From NCBI GenBank assembly GCA_001642005.1, contig LWCA01000090.1, forward strand, positions 1-56,231: 56,231 nucleotides of DNA, given 5' to 3'. Numbering within the stretch: position 1 is the stretch's first letter; every line of letters begins with the position of its first letter. This stretch comes from Intoshia linei (Eukaryota > Orthonectida > Rhopaluridae). Positions 1-9,306 of the stretch are shown here, piece by piece. The notes under the pieces were generated by a model. The model did no database searches. It was not told the DNA's origin and saw nothing but the letters and a program-made list of their open reading frames with translations. A program made the position numbers and the translations under genes.

Positions 1-839
1 AAAGTACTTATTTAGTACTTATAAAATCTGGACACTCTAGCTTAAAATTTATTCTAAATAATTTAACAGTGATATTACGGTGATAGTGATAGTAAGGTTG
101 GGAAACACTAATTTAGATACTTAACCGTCTATTTTTGCGCATTAGATAAAATTTTCCTATCTGTATCTCTTTTAAATAAAATAATTGTATATTTTTAATT
201 AAATTAAACTAAATGCAATGATATAAAAATTAAATTTTTTAGTTGGTTATATCAATAGTTAAACAAAAAAATTATTTTTATTATTTATCAATAATAGGCT
301 AATTTTTGTTTAAATTTGATCAAATTTTCTTTTATTGTTTGTATACATATAATTATAAATACGTACACTTTTGAAACTTAAAAATAATGAAAATGCACTC
401 CAAAAATAATAATTGTTAATTATTAAAATGGAATTTTGACATTTTAATATTTAAAAAAATTAATCAAATTTACAAGCTAAAATAGAATTTAATCAATTTA
501 ATTGTTTCATGTGAATTCACGATGTTTGTGCAGCCCGCGATATAATGATATATGGTCAATGCGGCACGCATATTAATAAGTTTGCCAACTATTGGTTTAC
601 ACAGTCAAGCTAATTATAAAATGGTTAATAAGAACAAAATTACTATCAATAGTACTATCACGAAATATAATAAAACAATATACTAAATATTAATTTTATG
701 ATAATTATATAATTCACAATGAAATAAAGTACAGCGGTATTTTCAATTTTGAATTTTTTTGAATTTATAATGTTAATATTTAAATGTTCTAATGCATACG
801 TGCCTTATGGCCGATTAAAATTGAATGAAATATCCAATG
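1..839. other. Intergenic, no gene recognised
   Basis: A+T-rich sequence with no open frame, repeat or RNA gene that I can support. Only short low-complexity T and A runs are visible. Confidence 0.5.
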
Positions 840-1075
840 AAAATGCGGAATATATATCTAAATTTAATACAGATAAATGGATGATTTATACCAAGGATTG
901 TTTAGGTTATTTTTTAATTACTAGGTATAAATATCATAGATAAATGGACGCCATCATTAAAAGTTTCCCAAAATACTTCACAGTAGAACCCCTACACCAA
1001 AAAAAAATGCGTATCCCTAAATCATTAGTCTAACTATGGAAACCCTATGAATTAAAAAAAATTCTATTAAAACTT
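840..1075 (+). pseudogene. Mariner transposase relic, 5' part
   Basis: The frame reading DKWMIYTKD, then after a stop and frame changes EPLHQKKM, resembles the 'DEKWI-Y-N ... P-LHQKKV-L-WW' stretch of Tc1/mariner (DD34D) transposases, which carries the first catalytic Asp region. Stops and shifts interrupt it, so it is dead. It joins in sense with the mariner remains at 1545-1937; the sequence between them is foreign (see the retropepsin relic). The assignment rests on family motifs only. Confidence 0.55.
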
Positions 1076-1234
1076 TACTTCACCTAAAAATGGATATATG
1101 AAAAATCGTTAATAATTGAACTGACGAACTAACAATCAAAAATGGGAATGATTCAAATTTAAAAAAAAATCTGGATTGCAAAAAGCAGCAAATCACTGAG
1201 TACTATTTAGTAATTTTCAAAAATTTTTTGCAGT

Positions 1235-1545
1235 GAGCAGTTTGGGAAACAAAAACAGTAGCAAGACAATCCTTTGTAGAAGCATTTGGTGAAAATATTG
1301 AAACTAACAAGCAAGTTATTGTGCCTCTTTGTTATGGCAGTGTAGCAGTTAAAGTAGATTGTTATCTTTTGACACCTTGGCCGTATGAATTCGAGATCAT
1401 TTTGGGAATGGAATTTTTAATTTTTCATGGAATAATTTTAAATTTACCAGAAAATTGTTTAGTATTCAATTTCGAATTGGGTCATCAATTATTCACGTGT
1501 GCAAACGCGCAAAATATAGGATTGATACAAACAACGAATGACTGT
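1235..1545 (+). pseudogene. Retropepsin-like fragment of an LTR retrotransposon
   Basis: The translated stretch contains FEIILGMEFLIFHGI followed by a short strand-like segment. This matches the C-terminal half of gypsy-type aspartic proteases (typical 'DVILGMDFL--HG'). The active-site DTG/DSG half is not recognisable, so only a fragment survives. It runs into mariner sequence in the same reading frame, giving a chimeric open frame at 1321-1716 (alternative TTG/GTG-type start) that should not be taken as a gene. Confidence 0.55.
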
Positions 1546-1937
1546 ATGAATGAATATCTTAAAAACAATGAAACGATTAATTCTGATAAATATTGTGAAC
1601 AATTAGAAAAATTGAACCAAGTTATCCAAATAAAAAGGCCTAGAATGTTCAATAGGGGTAAAATAATCATGACAATGCTAAACCACATACTTCTAAAAAG
1701 ACTCGTAATTTTTTAAGCGACTTAAATTATGAAGTATTAGCGCACTCACCATATTGCACCTTCAGACTACCATCTTTTCAGATCCATGAGAAACCATTAC
1801 CAAGACAAAAAATACAGTTCAATTCAATTGGACATAGATGACTTTGCTTTGTAAAGATACTAATTTTTATTCTAGTGGAATATATAAACTACCACAACGC
1901 TGGGATAGAATTGTGGAATCTAACGGAGATTATTTTA
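1545..1937 (+). pseudogene. Mariner transposase relic, 3' catalytic part
   Basis: Recognisable mariner motifs follow in order: NETINSDKYCEQL, KRPRMFNRGK, HDNAKPH (second catalytic Asp; one frame change just before it), EVLAHSPY, DYHLF (third catalytic Asp region), then KDTNFYSSGIYKLPQRWDR and ESNGDYF at the C-terminus. Order and spacing fit a DD34D transposase. At least three frame changes or stops separate the pieces, so it is inactive. Confidence 0.85.
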
Positions 1938-2439
1938 TCAGTTAGATTAATTTATAAACACTTAAAATAAACGTTTTAGTTTTAGTCTATAAAATGACAT
2001 TACTTATTGGACAACCTAATACCAGATTGGTATAGAATTAAATTCAATTCGGATAAAGAATGTTTAGTTTATTTGATGGAGCATTAAGCAGTTGCATTTG
2101 TTAACGGTGATTATGAATACTAAAAGCAAATTTAGCATTTTCATTTTTTCTCAAAAAGATAGCAGTTTTAACAGTTCAATATTTTCTCAATTATGATAGC
2201 AGTTCCATTTCAATTTTTCTCAAAAGATAGCAGTTTAGCAGCCCCGAATTTTGGGGGGGGGAAGATGTTGTTATAGTGAAGTTACAGTAACAGTTTCAAC
2301 TGAGCTGTAACTTCACTTTAATATTAATAAACTTAGTTGAGCACCTGTATTTTGTCTATAAATTATAATGTCAGATTCGGACATTAGATCTACAAGATTC
2401 CTTCAAATTTAATAACCTATCTTTCATTCATTACTATTA

Positions 2440-2662
2440 CAAAAATGTTAACAAAAAAACTTTAAATTAAAATCTAATGTGACGGTTCCACGCGAAATAA
2501 GTTGGGCAACCACTCCTTTAATTGATTGATAATAGTTAATAGTAACATTTTTAAGTTAGATTTTCTTATTGAATTTATTTTTTTGGTAAAATAAAAATTT
2601 GCCCTCGGCAGGGATAGATGCTGTTTGTATGTAGTATATAACAATCAACTAGTATCTTATGA
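2440..2662 (+). repeat. Dispersed repeat family A, copy 1
   Basis: This copy shows the family hallmarks: a 'ggttcca---gaaa-aagttggg-aaccactcctttaa' core, then 'ttgataatagt-aatagtaacattttta', then 'tttgccctcggcag', ending in the module 'gatgctgtttgtatgtagta'. Related copies lie at 30945-31235 (-), 32330-32580 (-), 36812-36900, 38815-39062, 39690-39787 plus 40523-40600, and 45220-45480 (-). No coding capacity is seen. Confidence 0.75.
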
Positions 2663-2797
2663 AAAACAGTAATAATCAGTTTCATTTATTTCATATGTAT
2701 TTTAAATCAATAAATAATTATTCATCTTACGTTAAGATTCTTAACATCGTAAATAACTGTTTTTTTTAGTGTAGACATTATTTATAATGATATAAAT

Positions 2798-3076
2798 CAG
2801 TGGCCACTGGTCACCAAACTTTTTGACATGGGGACCGGAAAAACTAAAAAGAATCGGCGGGCCAGATGAAAATATACATGACGGTATTTTAAATTACGAT
2901 TTAAAATTTAAGTTGAATTAATAAGTTTCTCATGGTTTAGAAATGACAAGTCGATAGTATGTAAAATCTAATTCGATGATATATGATAATTCGTAAGATA
3001 TCACCGGTGTATTTTGTAATAGATTTGTTGTTCGCAGGCCGGATTTGTTCCGCGGGCTGTAGTTTGGTGGCCACTG
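2798..3076 (+). mobile_element. hAT-type miniature element with target duplication
   Basis: The element begins CAGTGGCCACTGGTCACC and ends GTTTGGTGGCCACTG, an inverted repeat typical of hAT ends. It is flanked by near-identical 8-mers (atataaat before, atataatt after), the hAT duplication length. The 279-bp body has no open frame, so it is non-autonomous. It sits about 280 bp upstream of the APC1 exon. Confidence 0.8.
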
Positions 3077-3354
3077 ATATAATTGATTAATTTTAGTATT
3101 GAAGTGAAACTTTGTGATATTTTTTTAATATTATAAGGCCTAATCAATGTGGTATATGAACCAATACTTATGAATATTATATATCATTGAAATCAGCTTT
3201 ACATTATCTACAAAATGGTATTATTTTTCAGTGTTGATTAGTGTAATAGTAATTTTTATGCCTTGACATTGGGTTTTTCAATTAATGCTACATACCTAAA
3301 ATATGAATTATCGCGACACTCAAGGCTTACCTGTATTTTTTATTTATAATTTAT

Positions 3355-6300
3355 TTGTTTAATTTTTTAAATTTAGACGAATGTAACGAAATTTCAAGAC
3401 GAGAATTTGAAGTCTATTGGTACAATAAATTTGTTTGCATTAGTTCAGGTAGTATTGGACATATAATGGATTTGAACGTAATATATGATATAAAAAGTGA
3501 AATTTTAGATTTGAAATTGTGTGATTTTCTTGTTAAAGGATTATATGATGATGAAAACGTGGAATTGATAAAAAATACAATTTTAATTAGAAGTGAAAAA
3601 AAAATGATTATATATGATGAATATGGTGAAGTTTATTCATGTATATTTAGTTTTAAAGTGAAATCTATTCATTGTTTAAAGATGGGATTATTAATAGAAA
3701 GACAAATAACATGTAATGATCCTGAACAAAATATATTTTTTTCGTGTTTACATCCATTGGACGAATGTACCCCTATTGTACTCACAAAAAATGGAGTTTC
3801 TTCCACGTTGCATAATATTTCAGATTCTATTACAGCAAGTTGTAATGAAAACTTAATAATCGTGTACAACCAAAAAAGTTACATGCTTTATAAAGTTAGA
3901 AAACCTACAATAAATGAAGTATGCTCAAACGAGTCAAATACATTCTTAGATAATTCTGGTAATTCTTTAAATAAAAATTTTTCTAACCAAAGACGGTCAA
4001 ATGGTTTTAAACGTCGGAACAATTCAGCTTACCATAAGGAAAAATCTCTACAAATGAAGGAACAAACGTTTCTACCAAATTTTGCATCTCCTAAATTATG
4101 TTCACAGTTTTTACCAGATGATAATATTGAAGAAAGCCGTGAAAACGTTTCATTTATAAATGATTTCATTTTAATGGTAGAACCAAAAGTTTGTATGGAT
4201 TATATTTGTGATTTATATGAAAAAAGTAATCTAGTTGATAAATTTTATGTAATTGAAGATTTTTTTCAAACAAAATATTTAATTTATCTTGCAAATTCTT
4301 GTACTCTGAAATTTTTGAAAATGTTTCATGATAAAGCTATTCGTTTAAAATTTTCTAAAGAAATTGATTGTATTGATTATGTTTATTTAAAAAGTCGAAA
4401 AATGTTGATTATTATTAACACTGATTTCAAGTATTATGTATACTGTGGAACTTATCAAATGACCACTTTTGTATTTAGTGAGATTGATGTTAATCATATT
4501 TCAGATTCGTACATTATACCCCAGTATATGGACCAGAAATACGAATCGGGTTATGATTTTAAGCTTGAAGATGCTATAAATAATAAAATAACTTTAAAAA
4601 AAGATTCAAACTATTACACCGTCTTGTTTAAGTATGGTATTATGAACAATGAACTGGTTGAAAAATGTTTAAACGCTATAGAAAATTCTTTATCAAATCA
4701 AATTTATATGGATTTTTTGTCGTTGTGGTATAATACAATTTTTAATACAAAATATACTGAATTTAATTCAAAATTTAAAAGTTTCTTGATATATACATTC
4801 CAAAAGTTGAATATGGTTGATTTTGCAGATTTATTTAAATTACATTTACTTGACTTTGATTTAATTGATATAAACCAAAATGCAAATGTTAAAATTAAAA
4901 TTAATGGCAAATTTGTTACTAAACGTTCAATAAGGGAATCAGGTTATAAATTATTTAAAGACTCGGATGATGATAAAGTTTCAAAAATTAATAATATGAA
5001 CCAATTTTTGGATTCGATTTGTCACTTGTTTCTCAGATTAGATAAATCATGTTTAACATCACCTTTAATGTCAAGTTTGCCCATCATTTGCACAAATTTA
5101 TTTACAGTTATACAAGAATATGAAATACAAAGTGTTGATTCTGAAAATTTGTTTGAATTGGCATTATTTACGTTTATTTTAGCCAAAATATGCTACTTGA
5201 ACGATATTTGTGATGCACTTATTATCAGTAACCCTAAATTGATAATTTTGTATAATATAAATGTAAAATCATCTAAAGAAATTATAAATTACCCTAAACC
5301 AAATGTTTCTTTTAAAAATGTATACATATGGTTATCTGAATTGTTACTTGAAGATTACAATTGTAACAGTCCTATAAAAGAAATGAAAATTTGCAATACT
5401 GTAAAAAATACGCTTGGTATTTATCTTTGGTTAAACGGATCAAATATTTTTAACTATTTGAATAAAGATATGGAACAATATAAAAAATTTTCAGATAAAT
5501 TAAATTTTTATATTGGTAATCATTTAATTTCCAACAAAAATAGAGACATTTCATTTTGCCTTAAATATTTGGAAAAATTTGATTGTGGTTTTATAAATAA
5601 TTTAAAAAACTTTTTAAAATACCCCATTAGCAAAATTCTTAATATTGCAAATTCTAATGCAACCAAAATACCTTTAAAGATGAAAAATCTTTTTAATCGA
5701 AAAGATATTAGTGCATGTCAACAATATTACCATTTAAAACTTGATGTTTCTCCAATTTATAAAATTTTTTTTTCAAAAACAAATTGTTGCTTGACAGGGT
5801 ATGAAAATATTAAATATTTTATTCCACAAATTATTTTTGAATCTGATGAAAGATTTTCAGTAATTTTGGATTTACTTGATGTTACCAAACCGTTAAATAT
5901 TTGTGTAAATGAAAAGACACAAACAGATTCAAATACATCATTATATGTTGAACAATTAAAAAAACTTTTACGTCAGCGTATATCTCTTTTTGTTGGTCGA
6001 GCTGCTGTTTTGATTGGGTCTAATAAGATTACAACTCAGTTTATAGGATACGCCCACATTAATTTTTCCGGGATAGTGGATAAATCTAATATTCCAATCT
6101 CTTATGAACCCAAAACCAATAATCTTGCTTGGCCTCTATTTAATAGTGGTGTAGAAATGGGATTAAAATCAAAATATCAATTTAGAGATCAATCAGAATT
6201 TGAAGCTAAAATTGTTAATGATAGTGCAATTAATAATCCCATTACGTCATATGCTGGGTATTTGTTTGGATTGGCAATAAATGAAAAAATTGTAGATTTT

Positions 6301-8418
6301 AGTAGATTTTTGATTCACGATTATTTATCTAAACATGTTGAATTTATCACAATTTCAGTTTTGTTTGTTATTGCTATTGTTAATAGAGGAACTGGTGATG
6401 TTAAAATGTGTGGTACGTTGGCAATGCATTCGCCATCGCTTTACCCGGACGAGAACGTTACTTGGCCGTTTTTGACTAATAATATTATTATTACTGCCCT
6501 TTTTTCATTCGGTTTATTATTTGAAAAGACGCGAAATCGTATAATATGTTGTAAGTTATTAAAAGAATTGAGTAACCCTACACATATTCAAGATTCCATG
6601 CTCCCAGAAATTGATTCATACTTTTTGACTGCAGGGTTTAGTTTGGCTCTTGTTATGACTAATGAAAAATTAGATTACAAACGATTGGTAGAGATGAAAT
6701 TACCTGAAACTCTTTTTGAGTGTATTAATTATTCTACGGACAACAGAACCAACAAAATTGCAGCTTCAATTGGTGCTATTATAGCAATGGGTTTTATTTT
6801 TCAGAGGACCAATCATCCTATTATTTCTAAATGGCTAGAAATTCCAAATAATATAAAGTTTATTCAAAGCAATATACCAAATGTTGTATATATTAGATGC
6901 TTTGCTTATCATATTGTTAATTGGAATTCTATTACACCAAGTGTTAAGTGGATTAAAAATTTTGTCCCTTCGTTAATTACTCATAGAATAATAAAATGTC
7001 CTGACGGAGACATGATTCTGGATAGTCGTCATATTGAAGTGTCCACTATAAATGATGCATGGCTCTGTATTATTGGTGGAACGTGTTATGCTATAGCTAT
7101 AAAATATGCTGGATCCCGGAATTTATCGGCATATAGAGCAATTAAACATTATGTATACACTATTCAAAACATATTGTTTGATCAACGAGAAATGCGCCAT
7201 AACATATTGATATCCAACATTTTGATAGATAGAGTCTTATCCAATTTAATATTATACATGTCTTTAATAATGGCTGGCTCAGGTTACATTAATATTTTAT
7301 CAATTATTCAATTCATGTTGAAAAGAATAAATAAGCCTACGGAATATGATTTAAGTATTTCGTATGGATGTCACATGTGTTTAGGCTTGGCTATGGGATT
7401 TTTATTTTTGGGTTGTGGAAGCTACACTATTGAAGATAGTCATCAAAACGTTATTTTTCTTGCATGTTCTATATATCCTATTTGGCCATCTTTTCCAGGT
7501 GATAATTTGTTCCATTTTCAACCATTTCGTCATTTTTGGGCATTTTCTGCTGCTCCCAGATTAATTTTACCATTTGATATAGTGAATAAAGAATTTTGTA
7601 AAATTGGCATAAAAATTAAATACAAAAATGAAAGAGAAATGGAACACGTTATGGCACCATTAATTTTATCAAATCTTGATCAAATTGATAAAATTAGTTT
7701 TCTGGGTGACCGATTTCATCCTCAAGTGTTTTCGCGGCGATCAAATTGGAAAACTCTGATTGATATTATACATACAGATAATATATTATATGTTTATTTA
7801 CAAGATGGGGTATTAAATTACAAAGATGATCCGATAGGATTTTATTCTGCTACCAGAAATAATTCTAGTCATCAATTATGGTATCATCCACCACTCAATT
7901 ATTTACAAACTAAAGGTGCTGGAAATAAGCTTGATTTTATTTTAACTGCACAATCAAAGTTTTCATCTTTTGATTTTGAGGGAAATGTATGTACTCGGTT
8001 AAAGTTAAATGTACCTCATATAACTCGTTATTTTGGTTTACTCCACAAATTACGTAGGAATTTATTATTGGACGTAACAATTGATTTCGATAAAGTTGTT
8101 CAGCTTTTTAATATTTCTCTAAATTTACAATTTCATGGATGGTTTGATGGCCATTTTAATGTTGAAAATTATGTTATCGGAAACCATAAAGACAAATCTC
8201 TTAATATATTGCACCTCATGTTTTATATACATAATTGTTTAAAATTACTGCATTTTAAGGTTCAAGACTCAAATTCTATCATTATGACAAAATATATTTT
8301 AAAATTTATATATCGTATATGGAGACAATTTGAAAAAATATTCAAAAAACAAAATCAAGTCAAATTACCAGATGTTAATAAATATGCTAATATTCTCTAT
8401 CAATCTCATAAATGTTAA
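3355..8418 (+). CDS. ANAPC1: Anaphase-promoting complex subunit 1
   Basis: This is the largest scaffold subunit of the APC/C, the ubiquitin ligase that targets securin and cyclins and drives anaphase and mitotic exit. The 1687-residue frame is uninterrupted. Residues 1-430 match the N-terminal beta-propeller part (for example 'SCLHPLDECTPIVL'). Around 870-890 lies the 'L-QRI-L-VGRAA' stretch, residues 950-1380 are proteasome/cyclosome (PC) repeats (TSYAGYLFGLAIN, HDYLSKHVEFIT, MAGSGYINIL, CHMCLGLAMGFLFLGCG), then the conserved 'FRHFWAFSAAPRLILPFDI' segment. There is no ATG at the start: the frame opens at 3307 and 3355 is a TTG. Homology begins near residue 15, just after a good acceptor (tttaaatttag, ending at 3376), so a short 5' exon is missing. 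One candidate is ATG 3303 with a weak GC donor after CAAG. The product is somewhat shorter than vertebrate APC1 (about 1940 aa). A polyadenylation signal follows at 8547. Confidence 0.93.
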   Translation: MFNFLNLDECNEISRREFEVYWYNKFVCISSGSIGHIMDLNVIYDIKSEILDLKLCDFLVKGLYDDENVELIKNTILIRSEKKMIIYDEYGEVYSCIFSFKVKSIHCLKMGLLIERQITCNDPEQNIFFSCLHPLDECTPIVLTKNGVSSTLHNISDSITASCNENLIIVYNQKSYMLYKVRKPTINEVCSNESNTFLDNSGNSLNKNFSNQRRSNGFKRRNNSAYHKEKSLQMKEQTFLPNFASPKLCSQFLPDDNIEESRENVSFINDFILMVEPKVCMDYICDLYEKSNLVDKFYVIEDFFQTKYLIYLANSCTLKFLKMFHDKAIRLKFSKEIDCIDYVYLKSRKMLIIINTDFKYYVYCGTYQMTTFVFSEIDVNHISDSYIIPQYMDQKYESGYDFKLEDAINNKITLKKDSNYYTVLFKYGIMNNELVEKCLNAIENSLSNQIYMDFLSLWYNTIFNTKYTEFNSKFKSFLIYTFQKLNMVDFADLFKLHLLDFDLIDINQNANVKIKINGKFVTKRSIRESGYKLFKDSDDDKVSKINNMNQFLDSICHLFLRLDKSCLTSPLMSSLPIICTNLFTVIQEYEIQSVDSENLFELALFTFILAKICYLNDICDALIISNPKLIILYNINVKSSKEIINYPKPNVSFKNVYIWLSELLLEDYNCNSPIKEMKICNTVKNTLGIYLWLNGSNIFNYLNKDMEQYKKFSDKLNFYIGNHLISNKNRDISFCLKYLEKFDCGFINNLKNFLKYPISKILNIANSNATKIPLKMKNLFNRKDISACQQYYHLKLDVSPIYKIFFSKTNCCLTGYENIKYFIPQIIFESDERFSVILDLLDVTKPLNICVNEKTQTDSNTSLYVEQLKKLLRQRISLFVGRAAVLIGSNKITTQFIGYAHINFSGIVDKSNIPISYEPKTNNLAWPLFNSGVEMGLKSKYQFRDQSEFEAKIVNDSAINNPITSYAGYLFGLAINEKIVDFSRFLIHDYLSKHVEFITISVLFVIAIVNRGTGDVKMCGTLAMHSPSLYPDENVTWPFLTNNIIITALFSFGLLFEKTRNRIICCKLLKELSNPTHIQDSMLPEIDSYFLTAGFSLALVMTNEKLDYKRLVEMKLPETLFECINYSTDNRTNKIAASIGAIIAMGFIFQRTNHPIISKWLEIPNNIKFIQSNIPNVVYIRCFAYHIVNWNSITPSVKWIKNFVPSLITHRIIKCPDGDMILDSRHIEVSTINDAWLCIIGGTCYAIAIKYAGSRNLSAYRAIKHYVYTIQNILFDQREMRHNILISNILIDRVLSNLILYMSLIMAGSGYINILSIIQFMLKRINKPTEYDLSISYGCHMCLGLAMGFLFLGCGSYTIEDSHQNVIFLACSIYPIWPSFPGDNLFHFQPFRHFWAFSAAPRLILPFDIVNKEFCKIGIKIKYKNEREMEHVMAPLILSNLDQIDKISFLGDRFHPQVFSRRSNWKTLIDIIHTDNILYVYLQDGVLNYKDDPIGFYSATRNNSSHQLWYHPPLNYLQTKGAGNKLDFILTAQSKFSSFDFEGNVCTRLKLNVPHITRYFGLLHKLRRNLLLDVTIDFDKVVQLFNISLNLQFHGWFDGHFNVENYVIGNHKDKSLNILHLMFYIHNCLKLLHFKVQDSNSIIMTKYILKFIYRIWRQFEKIFKKQNQVKLPDVNKYANILYQSHKC

Positions 8419-8546
8419 AATTATTTATTAAACTGTTTACAATTTTCAGGAAACCCCGATTAGTATGTTTCTTTTCTTATTATATATCAAAATTCTAGGA
8501 CTTTTAATTTTTACAATTTGACGTAAAATGGTATATTTCATTGTAC

Positions 8547-8552
8547 AATAAA
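8547..8552 (+). promoter_or_regulatory. Probable polyadenylation signal of APC1
   Basis: AATAAA lies 129 bases after the APC1 stop codon, in the short convergent gap before the Flamingo/CELSR 3' end. Confidence 0.5.
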
Positions 8553-8559
8553 TCTAATA

Positions 8560-8655
8560 ATTTTCACTGAAGGGTATGTGAAAATGAATTTTCCCCTGAA
8601 GGGTTGGTAAAATTGGATTTTTAGTAAAAATGGTTGGGTTTAAGAATATTCTTTT
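8560..8655 (+). repeat. Foldback-like repeat family B, single arm
   Basis: Two tandem subunits of the type 'tttttccc-tgaagggttggtaaaattggatttttagta' end in 'aaaaatggttgggtttaag'. The same arm recurs at 12190-12262, 14330-14540, 15700-15808, 44580-44718, 47285-47425, 48310-48890 and 52680-52975 in both orientations. The rest of the gap up to 9306 (convergent 3' ends) shows nothing else. Confidence 0.7.
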
Positions 8656-9306
8656 TTAAAAAGATGCCACCATTTAAAAATTATTTAATTAATAGTCCTC
8701 GACATACACTAGTGTTATAAAATTAGATTCTAAAATAATGAATGAAACAATCCACAAATTTTTATAGAGGTATAAATAATGCAGGAGATTACAGTACAAA
8801 TATTAATTACCAAGAAATATAATCAAAGCAACTATAATTAACATTGAACTAATTAAACCAATCAAACGCGTTTAAAATAAACAAAAGTTCAAACCAAAAT
8901 TGTAGTGATTGTAACTAATTTATATTAAAATTATATGTACGTTAACGTAATAACTATTAAAATGTAAAAAAAACGTCGAAGTTGTATTTGTGCTGTGTTA
9001 TAACGATAGTACTAAATTATATAATTTATATGGCACTAGAAATTTATCATTTAAAACGACAGTTTTAAAGAGTACTGTAATAGGTGACGGGGACCGTAAA
9101 CACATAAATAATAATGTATATTTTATGAAAAACTTGAATTGGCCGAAAGATATACATATATATATATGTCACGGAAGGGTATGTGAAAATGAATTTTGAA
9201 TGAAAAAATATATAACAAAACTAAAAAAAAAATACAAATGTACGTATATTAAATAGATGTAAATAAAACTTAAAAAAATTTACAAACATTTAATTTACAA
9301 TTAACA

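Noticed and set aside
749-839. First part of the 64-codon frame at 749-943 as a gene
   Set aside because: Only its 3' part has meaning, as mariner relic; the start is a chance TTG in A+T-rich DNA.
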